The notes under the pieces were generated by a model. It made no database searches. It was given only the letters and a program-made list of their open reading frames with translations, and was not told the origin of the DNA. Positions 55,601 through 64,000 of a stretch of DNA of 64,000 bases are shown here, in pieces. Source of the DNA: Pseudooceanicola sp. (GTDB lineage Bacteria > Pseudomonadota > Alphaproteobacteria > Rhodobacterales > Rhodobacteraceae). The first letter of the stretch is position 1; each line of letters starts with the position of its first letter. The translations under genes were made by a program, and so were the position numbers. The stretch lies in the NCBI RefSeq assembly GCF_029213205.1, contig NZ_JARGNH010000016.1:1-64000 (forward strand). The letters run 5' to 3'.

Positions 55601-56308
55601 TTATCCGGTCTGCACTGGCAGCGGCGCGTCGGGCCAGGCGCCCTCAGGCGTGATCCGGCAGCCGAGCGCCATCACCTCGACCCCTGCCGCCACCGCCCGG
55701 GCAAAACCCGCCGCATAGGCCGGGTCGATATCTGCGGCCAGGCTGACCCGGTCGCAATCGCTGCGCTGGACCAGAAACACCAGCACGGCGCGATGGCACT
55801 GCTGCGCCATCTCGGCCAGATCATGCATGTGTTTCAGGCCGCGCGCGGTGACGCTGTCGGGGAATTCCGCCAGCCCGGCCTGCCGCGACAGGGTGACCGA
55901 TTTCACCTCGACATAGGCATCGCGTCGCCCGGCCCCGCGCATCAGGAAATCGACCCGGCTGTTCTGGCCATAGCGTTGCTCTGGCAGCACCGTATCATAG
56001 CCCTCCAGCCCGGCCACCGCCCCAGCGATCAGCGCCGCGCGCAATGCCCGGTTCGGCACCGAGGTGTCGACCCCGGTGAAATGTCCGTTCTCGTGATCGA
56101 CCAGCCGCCAGCCGTATTTCAACTTTTTCTTGGGATCATCGTTCGGTTCCACCCAGATCCGCATCCCCGGTTCCGCCAGTCCCAGCATCGCGCCGGGGTT
56201 GGCGCAATGCGCCACCACCTCGCGGCCATCCTCCAGCTGGATATCGGCAAGGAACCGCTTGTAGCGACGGATCAGCCGGGCGGGCACGAGGGGGGGTTGA
56301 AACCGCAT
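55601..56308 (-). CDS. sfsA: DNA/RNA nuclease SfsA
   Basis: 235 residues, the usual SfsA length. The start MRFQPPLVPARLIRRYKRFL has the OB-like N-terminal domain. The PD-(D/E)XK-type core shows SRVDFLMRGAGRRDAYVEVK with the conserved D-x(n)-E-V-K, followed by SVTLSRQAGLAEFPDSVTAR, GLKHMHDLA. It was first linked to sugar fermentation in E. coli; a nuclease role is inferred from the fold. It is divergent from the cinA-like gene. Confidence 0.95.
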   Translation of the reverse strand: MRFQPPLVPARLIRRYKRFLADIQLEDGREVVAHCANPGAMLGLAEPGMRIWVEPNDDPKKKLKYGWRLVDHENGHFTGVDTSVPNRALRAALIAGAVAGLEGYDTVLPEQRYGQNSRVDFLMRGAGRRDAYVEVKSVTLSRQAGLAEFPDSVTARGLKHMHDLAEMAQQCHRAVLVFLVQRSDCDRVSLAADIDPAYAAGFARAVAAGVEVMALGCRITPEGAWPDAPLPVQTG

Positions 56309-56354
56309 GTGCCCCGCCTATACCCATGGCAAGACGCACTCAAGGAGGCCGCGA

Positions 56355-57077
56355 ATGCCCAATCCAACCGCCGCGATGCTGGTGATCGGCGATGAGATCC
56401 TGTCCGGCCGCACCCGCGACGCGAACATGCACCATCTGGCGCAGGAGCTGACAAAACACGGTGTCGACCTGCAGGAGGTCCGCATCGTCAGCGATGACAA
56501 GACCGCGATCATCAATGCCGTGCGCGCCCTTTCTGCCGCCTATGATGAAGTGTTCAGCTCAGGCGGAATCGGGCCGACTCATGACGACATTACCGCCGAC
56601 AGCATGGCCGAGGCCTTCGGGCAAAGCATCGACGTGCGCGACGACGCCCGTGCCCTGCTTGAGGCCAGCTTCACCCGTCGCAAGGTCGAGATCACCGAGG
56701 CGCGGATGCGGATGGCGCGGATCCCGGCCAAGGCCAAATTGATCGACAATCCGGTCTCCACCGCCCCCGGATTCACCATTGAGAACGTGCATGTCATGGC
56801 CGGGGTACCGCAGGTGTTCGAAGCGATGGTCGCCAGCGTGCTGCCGACAATCACCGGCGGTCAGCCTCTACTGAGTCAGACCTACCGGATCCAGCGCGGC
56901 GAAGGCGAGATTGCCGAGCCGCTGGGCCAGTTGGCCAAGGATTATCCCGATCTCTCGATCGGTTCTTACCCCTATCAACGTGACGGCCTCTATGGCACCA
57001 ATATTGTGATCCGTGGCACTGACGGTGCAATGATCGACGCGGCAATGACCCGCCTTGCAGAAAGATTTCCAAAATGA
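56355..57077 (+). CDS. CinA-like molybdopterin-binding domain protein
   Basis: 240 residues from ATG 56355 with a strong AAGGAGG site. It has only the MoCF/MoaB-like domain of CinA: AAMLVIGDEILSGRTRDANM and VFSSGGIGPTHDDITADSMA, the signature for nucleotide/molybdopterin binding. The C-terminal nicotinamide-nucleotide amidase domain of full CinA is missing, as in many alphaproteobacteria. It overlaps the GNAT gene by 4 bases and forms an operon with it. Confidence 0.92.
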   Translation: MPNPTAAMLVIGDEILSGRTRDANMHHLAQELTKHGVDLQEVRIVSDDKTAIINAVRALSAAYDEVFSSGGIGPTHDDITADSMAEAFGQSIDVRDDARALLEASFTRRKVEITEARMRMARIPAKAKLIDNPVSTAPGFTIENVHVMAGVPQVFEAMVASVLPTITGGQPLLSQTYRIQRGEGEIAEPLGQLAKDYPDLSIGSYPYQRDGLYGTNIVIRGTDGAMIDAAMTRLAERFPK

Positions 57078-57796
57078 CTGACCTGAACCGCCTCTTCGCC
57101 GCGCTGGAGGTCACCTGGCCCGCCGCAGCAACCTCGACCTCTGGCCCCTTCACCATCCACGACGGCGCCGGTGGCGGCAAACGGGTGTCGGCGGCAACCG
57201 CCAATGGTCCTGCGTCCGAGGCCGATATCGACGCCGCCGAGGCCGCCATGCGCGCGCTTGGCCAGGTTCCGCTGTTTCAGATCCGTCCCGGCGACGAGAG
57301 CCTCGATTCCACGCTGGCCGACCGCGGCTATGCCATTGTCGATCCGACCCGGATCTATGCCGCCCCGGTGCAAAAGATCGCCGCGTTGGAAAAAAACGAC
57401 AAGGATGTGAAGACCATCCATGGCTGGGGCCCGCTGGCCTATATGCTGGAACTCTGGCGCGAGGGCGGAATCGGTCCCGAACGGGTGGCGGTGATGCACC
57501 GGGCCTCGGAACCGAAAACCGCGTTGCTCGGGCGGATCGGCAATGCGCCGGGCGGCGCCGCCTTTGTCTCTGTCGACGGCGATGTGGCAATGCTGCACGC
57601 GCTCGAAGTGCACCGGTCCGCACGCCGGAGCGGCATGGGACGCGGCGCCACCATCGACGCTGCGATGTGGGCACAGGACGAAGGTGCCAGCACCCTCGCG
57701 CTGGCCTGCACCGAAGCCAACACCGGCGCCAACGCGCTCTATTCCGGCCTCGGAATGGATCATGTCGGCGGCTATCATTACCGTCAATTAACCTGA
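57074..57796 (+). CDS. GNAT family N-acetyltransferase
   Basis: 240 residues. The first about 100 residues are a degenerate GNAT-like half, and the C-terminal about 120 residues are a GNAT domain with ALEVHRSARRSGMGRGATID as motif A and LACTEANTGANALYSGLGMD as the following segment. The substrate is unknown. Its start overlaps the cinA-like gene by 4 bases, and the AhpD-like gene follows 11 bases later, so all three are likely cotranscribed. Confidence 0.9.
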   Translation: MTDLNRLFAALEVTWPAAATSTSGPFTIHDGAGGGKRVSAATANGPASEADIDAAEAAMRALGQVPLFQIRPGDESLDSTLADRGYAIVDPTRIYAAPVQKIAALEKNDKDVKTIHGWGPLAYMLELWREGGIGPERVAVMHRASEPKTALLGRIGNAPGGAAFVSVDGDVAMLHALEVHRSARRSGMGRGATIDAAMWAQDEGASTLALACTEANTGANALYSGLGMDHVGGYHYRQLT

Positions 57797-57807
57797 GGAA
57801 GATTTAA

Positions 57808-58383
57808 ATGAGCGCCAACAAACAAACCGTCACCGCCCTCGACCTGCCGATGGCCGATCCGTTGCCACCGGCGACCAAGAAATATTTCGACATCTGTCAG
57901 GACAAGCTGGGCATGATCCCCAACGTGCTGCAGGCCTATGCCTTTGACATCGACAAGCTGAACGCCTTTACCAGTCTCTACAACGACATGATGCTGGCCG
58001 ACAGCGGCCTGACCAAGCTTGAGCGCGAGATGATCGCGGTCACGGTGTCGTCGATCAACAAATGCTTTTACTGCCTGACCGCGCATGGCGCCACAGTGCG
58101 GGAATTGTCAGGCGATCCGCAATTGGGTGAGCATCTGGTGATGAACTGGCGCACTGCGCCGGTGACCCCGAAGCAGCGGGCGATGCTGGCATTCTCCGCC
58201 AAGCTGACCACCGAAAGCCACGCGGTCGAGGAAGCCGATCGTCAGACCCTGCGCGACAACGGATTTTCCGACCGCGACATCTGGGACATTGCCAGCGTTG
58301 CGGCGTTTTTCAACATGACCAACCGGGTCGCCTCGGGCTCCGACATGCGCCCGAATGATGAATATCATTCGCTGGCGCGCTAA
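57808..58383 (+). CDS. Peroxidase-related carboxymuconolactone decarboxylase-type protein
   Basis: 191 residues of the AhpD/CMD fold. The redox motif is NKCFYCLTAHGATVRE (Cys-x-x-Cys with a downstream His), as in peroxidase-related AhpD-like proteins, not the C-x-x-C-less muconolactone decarboxylases. ISSVAAFFNMTNRVASGSD-like residues follow near the end. It probably acts in peroxide or disulfide chemistry. It belongs to the plus-strand operon with the GNAT and OmpA genes. Confidence 0.9.
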   Translation: MSANKQTVTALDLPMADPLPPATKKYFDICQDKLGMIPNVLQAYAFDIDKLNAFTSLYNDMMLADSGLTKLEREMIAVTVSSINKCFYCLTAHGATVRELSGDPQLGEHLVMNWRTAPVTPKQRAMLAFSAKLTTESHAVEEADRQTLRDNGFSDRDIWDIASVAAFFNMTNRVASGSDMRPNDEYHSLAR

Positions 58384-58384
58384 C

Positions 58385-59386
58385 ATGCGCCTGCGGGCGC
58401 GGGCTCGCAACTTGGCGATGCGACTGTTGGTGGGCTCTACTCTGGTGACGGCGGTGCTGCTGCCGCAACCGGCAGCGGCGCAGGCGATTGACCTGGCGCT
58501 GCCCACCACCGCCCGGTCAACCGCCGAGATCGTGACCGCGCCCGACACCTTTGCGCTGCCCATCGGCCCGTTTGCCGAGGGCCGCCTGCCGGTGCTCGAA
58601 GTCAATGGCCAGGTCAGCCGCCTGGCCTGGCAAATCCCCGGTCAGAGGATGACCACCCAGCAATTGCTGGCGCCGCTCAAGGCGCAATTCGCCAGCGCCG
58701 GGTTCGACCCGCTGTTCGAATGCGTTGACCGCGCCTGTGGCGGCTTTGATTTCCGCTATGCGCTCGATGTGCTCGCCGCGCCCGCGATGTATGTCGATCT
58801 GTTCGACTATCGGGTGTTCAGCGCCCGACGCGATGGCGCCGACGGCGTCGATCATGTGATGATCCTGGCCAGCCGCGCCGGGGCCCTGGGCTATGTCCAG
58901 ATCGTGCTGATCACCCCCGAGGGCAGCCCCGGGCTGAACCCGCCACGCGCAGATGCGTCCTCTGGGCAACCGGCGCCCGATCCCGATCGAAGCCCTGCCG
59001 ATGCCGCCGCGCCGCTGGCTGAGCAATTGGAGCGCAATGGCCACGCGGCGCTGGCCGATCTGGAATTTGTCACCGGCTCGGCCGAACTGTCTGATCACGC
59101 CTATGACAGCCTGCAAAGCCTTGCCGCCTATCTGATCGCCCATCCCGACCGTCGGGTTGCCCTGGTCGGCCATACCGACACCAAGGGCTCGCTCGAGGGC
59201 AATATCGCCCTGTCCCGTCGCCGCGCCCAATCGGTGCTCGACCGGCTGGTCGATCGCTACGGCGTCGCCCGTGGCCAGCTCGATGCTGAAGGCATGGGCT
59301 ATCTCGCCCCGATCGCCAGCAATCTGACCGCCGAGGGGCGCGACCGCAATCGCCGGGTCGAGGCGGTGCTGCTGACCAGCGATTGA
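58385..59386 (+). CDS. OmpA-family outer membrane protein
   Basis: 333 residues from ATG 58385, one base after the AhpD-like stop. A signal peptide ends near PAAAQA (about residue 32). The middle has no recognised fold but keeps a conserved Cys pair (ECVDRACGG). The C-terminal about 115 residues form an OmpA domain: LEFVTGSAELSDHAYDSLQS, VALVGHTDTKGSLEGNIALS and RRRAQSVLDRLV, which bind peptidoglycan. It likely links the outer membrane to the wall. A strong terminator follows. Confidence 0.9.
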   Translation: MRLRARARNLAMRLLVGSTLVTAVLLPQPAAAQAIDLALPTTARSTAEIVTAPDTFALPIGPFAEGRLPVLEVNGQVSRLAWQIPGQRMTTQQLLAPLKAQFASAGFDPLFECVDRACGGFDFRYALDVLAAPAMYVDLFDYRVFSARRDGADGVDHVMILASRAGALGYVQIVLITPEGSPGLNPPRADASSGQPAPDPDRSPADAAAPLAEQLERNGHAALADLEFVTGSAELSDHAYDSLQSLAAYLIAHPDRRVALVGHTDTKGSLEGNIALSRRRAQSVLDRLVDRYGVARGQLDAEGMGYLAPIASNLTAEGRDRNRRVEAVLLTSD

Positions 59387-59397
59387 CCGCAACGCAA

Positions 59398-59425
59398 AAC
59401 GCCCGGCCGGTTAGGGCCGGGCGTT
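59398..59425. terminator. Bidirectional terminator between OmpA-type gene and gabD-like gene
   Basis: 11-bp stem AACGCCCGGCC / GGCCGGGCGTT with a short loop. On the minus strand TTTTG follows, so it stops the dehydrogenase transcript; on the plus strand it stops the OmpA-gene operon. Confidence 0.8.
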
Positions 59426-59444
59426 CGCAATTCGGTGACTCCGG

Positions 59445-60923
59445 TCAGACCGACAGGCAGACGTATTTCATCTCCAGATAATCCTCGATGCCGTGATGGC
59501 TGCCCTCGCGGCCCAGCCCCGATTGCTTGACCCCGCCGAACGGCGCCACCTCGGTCGAGATGATGCCGGTGTTGACCCCGACGATGCCGCATTCCAGCGC
59601 CTCGGCGACCTTGTAGACCCGGCTCAGATCCTTGGCATAGAAATAGGACGCCAGACCAAAGATCGTGTCATTGGCCATCGCGATGACATCGTCCACCGTG
59701 TCGAACTTGAACAGCGGCGCCAGCGGCCCAAAGGTTTCGTCACGCGCCACCTGCATATCCTGGGTCACCCCGGTGACAATGGTCGGCGGCAGGAAATTGC
59801 CCGGCCCCTGCGCCGGTTTGCCATCCCCATAGATCATCGTCGCGCCCTTGGATTGCGCATCCGCCAGATGCTCTTGCACCTTGATGATCGCGTCCGCATT
59901 GATCAGCGGCCCCAGATCGGTCCCCGCCGTCAGCCCGTCGCCGACCTGCATCTGGCTGACCCTTTTGGTCAGACGTTTGGCAAAGTCATCATAGACCCCG
60001 GCCTGGACATAGATCCGGTTAGCACAGACGCAGGTCTGGCCATTGTTGCGGAACTTGCACATGATCGCGCCCTCGACGGCGGCATCCAGATCGGCATCGT
60101 CAAACACGATGAACGGCGCATTGCCGCCCAGCTCCATCGAACATTTCATCACCTGATCGGCGGCCTGCTTCAGCAGGATCCGCCCGACTTCGGTCGAGCC
60201 GGTGAAGGTCAGCTTGCGCACCTTGGGATTCTCACAGAATTCCTTGCCCGCCTCGGAAGAGCGCGACGAGGTGACGATGGACAGCACCCCCTTGGGGATC
60301 CCGGCCCGTTCCGCCAGCACACCCAGCACCAGCGCCGACAGCGGCGTTTCCCGCGCCGGACGCGCGACAAAAGCACACCCCGCCGCCAGTGCCGGGCCGG
60401 CCTTGCGGGTGATCATCGCATTCGGAAAATTCCACGGCGTGATCGAGGCCGCGACGCCAATCGGCTGCTTCAGCACCATGATCCGCTTGTCGCGCTGATG
60501 GCCGGGGATGGTCTCGCCGTACACCCGTTTGGCTTCTTCGGCAAAGAATTCGATGAACGAGGCACCATAGGCGATCTCGCCCTTGGCCTCGGCCAGCGGC
60601 TTGCCCTGTTCGGCGGTCAGGATGGTGCCCAGATCGTCCTGGTTCTCCATCATCAGGTCATACCAGCGACGCAGGATCACCGCCCGCTCCTTGCCGGTCA
60701 TCGCCGCCCAGTCCTTTTGCGCCAGATGGGCTGCATCGATGGCCTGGGCGATCTGCGCCCGGCTCAGGTCAGCGACCCTGGCGATCACATCGCCGCGCGC
60801 CGGGTTGGTCACCTCGAATGTGCCCTCGTCCCCGGCCACCCAGTCACCTGCCAGATAGGCGGCTTCGACCAGCAGGGTCGGGTCTTTCAACAGCGATTTC
60901 AGATCAGTTGCCTGGTGCACCAT
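59445..60923 (-). CDS. gabD: NAD(P)-dependent succinate-semialdehyde dehydrogenase
   Basis: 492 residues of the aldehyde dehydrogenase superfamily. The catalytic cysteine is in NNGQTCVCANRIYVQ, the general-base glutamate in MKCSMELGGNAPFIVFDDAD, and ITPWNFPNAMITRKAGPALA is the cofactor region. The C-terminus GLGREGSHHGIEDYLEMKYV matches GabD-type enzymes, which oxidise succinate semialdehyde to succinate in the GABA shunt. Other semialdehyde substrates remain possible. It is a single gene. Confidence 0.9.
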   Translation of the reverse strand: MVHQATDLKSLLKDPTLLVEAAYLAGDWVAGDEGTFEVTNPARGDVIARVADLSRAQIAQAIDAAHLAQKDWAAMTGKERAVILRRWYDLMMENQDDLGTILTAEQGKPLAEAKGEIAYGASFIEFFAEEAKRVYGETIPGHQRDKRIMVLKQPIGVAASITPWNFPNAMITRKAGPALAAGCAFVARPARETPLSALVLGVLAERAGIPKGVLSIVTSSRSSEAGKEFCENPKVRKLTFTGSTEVGRILLKQAADQVMKCSMELGGNAPFIVFDDADLDAAVEGAIMCKFRNNGQTCVCANRIYVQAGVYDDFAKRLTKRVSQMQVGDGLTAGTDLGPLINADAIIKVQEHLADAQSKGATMIYGDGKPAQGPGNFLPPTIVTGVTQDMQVARDETFGPLAPLFKFDTVDDVIAMANDTIFGLASYFYAKDLSRVYKVAEALECGIVGVNTGIISTEVAPFGGVKQSGLGREGSHHGIEDYLEMKYVCLSV

Positions 60924-61017
60924 GACGGCTCCTCCTGCGATAATGCTGCCCTAGCCTTTCCACCTGAGGCCGCATTTGTCCAGAACCCGGCGCGTCGGGC
61001 CACCGCAACCGCCCCCG

Positions 61018-61050
61018 CTTCATCTTGCCAGAAATATTCTCGGGGGGGGG
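61018..61050 (+). repeat. Dispersed intergenic repeat, copy 6
   Basis: CTTCATCTTGCCAGAAATAT then TCTCGGGGGGGGG. It is identical to copy 3 over the first 22 bases, but the usual CCGCCGGAGGC end has been replaced by a run of G. It lies between the gabD-like gene and the P1 peptidase gene, both on the minus strand. Confidence 0.75.
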
Positions 61051-61092
61051 CTCGGGCCTGCTCGAGCGGGGGGCCGACAGCCCCCCTCGACG

Positions 61093-62103
61093 CTACCCGC
61101 CTGCACCGAACCGCGCAGACCAGGCTGGAAACACATCGCCAGGCTCCGAGCGCGCCGCATAGACCCCGCGCGCCACCGCCCGCGCCATGCAGATCGCCGC
61201 CGCATGGCCCAGCATCAACGTGTCCATCGCTGGCAGGTCCATCACCTTGGCCCCGGTGGCGGCGGCAAAGATCAGATCGCCGTCATGTGGCGTATGCGAG
61301 GGCACCAGCGCCCGGGCAAAGCCGTCATGCGCCGCCACCGCCAGCCTGGTGCATTGCGCCTGGCTCAGCGCCGCGTCGGTGGCGACGATGCCGATGGTGG
61401 TGTTGCGCGCGGCATTGGCCTTGGTCACCGGCCAATGCGGGTCGGGCCAGCTTTGCGCCCCCCCCAATCCGCCGAACTCATGGTTCAGCTCGAACGGTGC
61501 CGCCCAGAAATGCGGCCCGCCATCGACCACAGCGCTGCCAATCGCATTCACCGCCACCAGCGCCCCGACGACATGGCCGGAGGGCAACACGATCGAGGCC
61601 GAGCCGAGCCCGCCCTTGAATCCCGCCGTCATCGCGCCGCTGCCGGCACCCTCGGTGCCCAGCGCAAACTCCGCCGCCGCTGCGTCAAAGGCCGTCCGGC
61701 CCAGCCCGGCATAGGGATTGTCCAGCCAATCCTTGGCGCCGCCATTGGCCAGATCGAACAGGATCGCCGCAGGCACGATCGGCACCCGATGCGCCCCGGC
61801 GGCATAGCCGCGCCCCAGGGCGCGCAGCCGGTCCATCACCCCCGAGGCGGCATCGAGGCCAAAGGCCGACCCGCCCGACAGCACCAGCGCATCCACCGTC
61901 TCGACCGTCTTGTCCGGCGCCAGCAGGTCGGTCTCTCTTGTGCCGGGCGCGCCGCCCATCACATGCACCCCGGCGGTGAACGGCGCATCGCCGGTCAGCA
62001 CCGTCACCCCCGAGCGCAGCGTGGAATCCGCGGCATTGCCGACTCGCAGCCCGGCGACATCGGTGATCAGATTGGCCGCCCCTGGCGACAGAAATTCAGC
62101 CAT
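61093..62103 (-). CDS. P1 family peptidase (DmpA/6-aminohexanoate hydrolase type)
   Basis: 336 residues from ATG 62103, with a GAGGAGG site before it. This is the S58/P1 family of N-terminal nucleophile amidases, which cut themselves into two chains. Segments ITDVAGLRVGNAADSTLRSG, ALVLSGGSAFGLDAASGVMD and TAGFKGGLGSASIVLPSGHV, with a nucleophile candidate just before, match the family. Members include D-aminopeptidase DmpA and nylon-oligomer hydrolase. The natural substrate is unclear. Confidence 0.9.
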   Translation of the reverse strand: MAEFLSPGAANLITDVAGLRVGNAADSTLRSGVTVLTGDAPFTAGVHVMGGAPGTRETDLLAPDKTVETVDALVLSGGSAFGLDAASGVMDRLRALGRGYAAGAHRVPIVPAAILFDLANGGAKDWLDNPYAGLGRTAFDAAAAEFALGTEGAGSGAMTAGFKGGLGSASIVLPSGHVVGALVAVNAIGSAVVDGGPHFWAAPFELNHEFGGLGGAQSWPDPHWPVTKANAARNTTIGIVATDAALSQAQCTRLAVAAHDGFARALVPSHTPHDGDLIFAAATGAKVMDLPAMDTLMLGHAAAICMARAVARGVYAARSEPGDVFPAWSARFGAGG

Positions 62104-62194
62104 ACGGCACGCCTCCTCAATTGTCCCGCCACGGTATCCATGGCCGGGCACAATGAAAAGCGGACGGCTCGGCGCGTCAGAACGGCCCCAGCGG

Positions 62195-62749
62195 TCAGTC
62201 GCCGAACCGGCCCAGACCGCGAAAATCCATGGTGCCGAGAACCGCCAGCATCTGGTCCATTTCGCCCTTCTCGGCCTTCACCAGAATCCGGTTGTCGATC
62301 ATCCCCTGGGCGGTGTCGTCCTTGACCATGAACTTCTCGCGCCCAACGCGCTCGATCTTGGCGCCCATGGCATTGGCATTGTTGATCATCGCGCCCATCG
62401 CCGCGACCATCGGATTGTCGGCCAGAATGGTGATCTTGAACTTCTTGCCCGGCCCGGAATATTCCGCTTCGGCGCCGACACCGCCGCCCATCATGCCCAG
62501 CGCCGCGTTCATCTCGTTGTTGATTTCACGGGTCCAGCCCTCGGGCGCCTCGGGCAGGAACGCTCCCAGGGCATTGGTCTTCATCGCCAACATCTGCTGC
62601 TTGGCATATTCCAGCTCTTCCAGAGCATATTGCAAATCGCCGTCATTATAGGCGTTCAGCGCGCTTTGCAGCGTATCCGCCACCTCGTCCGCCGACACCG
62701 GGGACAGACCGGCCAAAACCATAGCGGTCGCCGCAACCAAATTTTTCAT
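62195..62749 (-). CDS. Exported protein of unknown function
   Basis: 184 residues with a signal peptide (cleavage near residue 20, SPVSADE). The mature part is helical at first (LNAYNDGDLQYALEELEYAK, possibly TPR-like) and then has a beta-rich segment (GPGKKFKITILADNPMV, REKFMVKDDTAQGMIDNRIL). No named family is recognised. It is divergent from the coiled-coil gene at the window end, which may share its promoter region. Confidence 0.8.
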   Translation of the reverse strand: MKNLVAATAMVLAGLSPVSADEVADTLQSALNAYNDGDLQYALEELEYAKQQMLAMKTNALGAFLPEAPEGWTREINNEMNAALGMMGGGVGAEAEYSGPGKKFKITILADNPMVAAMGAMINNANAMGAKIERVGREKFMVKDDTAQGMIDNRILVKAEKGEMDQMLAVLGTMDFRGLGRFGD

Positions 62750-62928
62750 CTGAATTCTCCCGTTTCAGAACCGCACCGGGCGGCCCGCATCAATGCCCCT
62801 TCAAAATGCAGGCGGGTGCCGCACGGATCAAGTCAGGACATCCTGACCCCGATTTCCGGTGACGCGCCGGTGAAATCTGCGTAAATCATGCCAATATAGA
62901 TATCAGCATTTGCAATACGGAGAGACAG

Positions 62929-64000
62929 ATGGCCGATTTCGACGCTCAGGTCCGCGAAAGCCAGGAACAGGTTGCCACCGCGCAGGCCAAGATCGCGGAG
63001 CTGACCAGCCGGATCGAAACCGCCCGCCAGAAAATGAAATCGGGCGACGACGCGATGATCGACATCGAGAACGCCTCGCTCGACGACGTGCATGCCCATG
63101 CCGATGTGATGAACGCCAATATCGCCGAACTGATCATGGGGCTGGACGATGTCACCGCCGCGTTTTCCAAGGATTTCGACGAGATGCGCTCGAAAACCGG
63201 CTGGGAGAGCTTTGTCAGCTTCTTTTCCAAGCACAAGGCCGATTCGATGCGGGAGGAGCGGATGCGCAGCGCCAGCATCGACGACAAGCTGCAGGACCTG
63301 ATCGGCAAATCCGACGTGATCACCTCCCTGCTGCAGGGCCAGTTGAATGTGCTGAACACCCAGAAGGCCCAGGTTGAAACCAACCTGAGTGAAACCCTGG
63401 AAGACCGCGAAGCCACGGTGGGAGAGCTGGAAAGCGTGCGCGCCGAGATCCTGGCGATGGATCCCAAGATCATCGAGCTGGAAAACAAGATCTCGGTCGA
63501 ACAAGACGCCGCCGCCCGCACCAAGCTGGAAACCGAACTGGCCGAGGCGAACAAGCGCTACAACGCGCTGGTCCAGGACGAGCAGGTCAAGGTGGCAAAA
63601 AGCCAGACGCTGGAACGCTATATCGAAAAAGGCAAGACCTGGGTCGACAGCCTGCAGAACCAGGCGGCGACGCAGATGGTTCTGATCAACAAGCTGCAGA
63701 CCGACACCAAGCAACGGGTGGTGCTCTATGACGCGCTGACCAAATCGCTGAAGACCGCGCAGCAGCAGGACGTCGCGCACAAGATCAACGAGATCGGCAC
63801 CGAAACCGACAAGCAGGCGCAGCAGGCGATGGCGCAGATCGGCGCCGCCACCAACGCCAAGATGGCGGATATGCTGGAGGCGCATGAAGGCCATATGGTC
63901 TTTGCCCGCAAGGTGCTCGAGGAAAAGGCCAAGGCCGACGAACGCTTTGCCCGCCGGTTCCAGCAGATCGTCGAAAAGCACGACAAGAATCTCTACGGCG
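62929..64000 (+). CDS. Coiled-coil protein, cut off by the window end
   Basis: At least 357 residues are open from ATG 62929 to the last base, preceded by GGAGAGACAG. The sequence is nearly all helix with heptad patterns, beginning MADFDAQVRESQEQVATAQA and including ESVRAEILAMDPKIIELENK and VQDEQVKVAKSQTLERYIEK. It lacks a signal peptide and membrane helices in the visible part. It recalls toxic-anion-resistance (TelA-like) coiled-coil proteins, but the similarity is weak. It faces the exported-protein gene on the other strand. Confidence 0.85.
   Translation, partial: MADFDAQVRESQEQVATAQAKIAELTSRIETARQKMKSGDDAMIDIENASLDDVHAHADVMNANIAELIMGLDDVTAAFSKDFDEMRSKTGWESFVSFFSKHKADSMREERMRSASIDDKLQDLIGKSDVITSLLQGQLNVLNTQKAQVETNLSETLEDREATVGELESVRAEILAMDPKIIELENKISVEQDAAARTKLETELAEANKRYNALVQDEQVKVAKSQTLERYIEKGKTWVDSLQNQAATQMVLINKLQTDTKQRVVLYDALTKSLKTAQQQDVAHKINEIGTETDKQAQQAMAQIGAATNAKMADMLEAHEGHMVFARKVLEEKAKADERFARRFQQIVEKHDKNLYG

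Noticed and set aside
59493-61619. 708-residue open frame opposite gabD and the P1 peptidase
   Set aside because: It spans two genes on the other strand and the intergenic repeat, and its composition is that of a shadow frame.

Overview
The window is chromosomal DNA of an alphaproteobacterium, most likely Rhodobacterales (Roseobacter/Paracoccaceae group). The evidence is high GC content, a ctaC-ctaB-ctaG-ctaE cytochrome oxidase operon without ctaD, a Tad pilus locus of roseobacter layout, a pcm-tolC-PopZ-like cluster, and a short intergenic repeat with the core AAATATTCCCGCCGGAGGC at six places. Most of the window is ordinary core genome. The only clearly mobile material is a scar of two broken insertion sequences next to a tRNA-Cys gene.

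Layout. 0.2-7.7 kb (minus strand): one long transcription unit, ctaC-ctaB-small CoxF-like ORF-ctaG-ctaE-SURF1-thrC-M16 protease-GNAT, with many 1 to 4 base overlaps. It joins aa3 oxidase assembly to threonine synthesis and a processing-type protease. 7.9-13.4 kb (plus): tldD, dprA and topA; a hairpin with CtrA-like half-sites precedes dprA. 13.5-16.6 kb: a DUF4386 membrane protein divergent from a LysR regulator, then both subunits of a 3-oxoacid CoA-transferase. 16.8-17.6 kb (minus): a lytic transglycosylase.

18.0-31.9 kb is a Tad (type IVb) pilus locus: two Flp-like pilins, CpaB, secretin CpaC, an OmpA-type lipoprotein where CpaD would be expected, CpaE, CpaF, TadB, TadC, two TPR lipoproteins and the prepilin peptidase. 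A convergent membrane protein of unknown function and an AAA ATPase follow. The pilins carry Asp-Trp where the canonical Flp family has Glu-Tyr. TadE, TadF and TadG are not present.

32-52 kb holds single genes and small groups: an MFS drug exporter divergent from a MarR regulator, a ligase-associated DEXH helicase, an EamA transporter overlapping thiN tail to tail, an 800-residue acidic protein, a crotonase, two PLP aminotransferases, a glycosyltransferase, ygfZ, efp, a small conserved protein, cobQ, and the minus-strand group pcm-like/tolC/PopZ-like. At 52.4 kb lies tRNA-Cys(GCA), then a DUF1858-type protein and the IS630 and IS110 remnants up to 54.3 kb. 54.7-64 kb: map and sfsA (minus); a cinA-like gene, a GNAT, an AhpD-like protein and an OmpA-family protein (plus); a succinate-semialdehyde dehydrogenase, a P1-family peptidase and an exported protein of unknown function (minus); and a coiled-coil protein cut off by the window end.

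The best leads for something undescribed are the atypical Flp pilins with the replaced CpaD slot, the divergent PopZ-like protein, the acidic tripartite protein, the dispersed repeat family, the possible CtrA control of dprA, and a possible relic bridge RNA beside the IS110 remnant. No CRISPR array, phage or complete mobile element was found. All function calls come from reading motifs and context; no database search was run.
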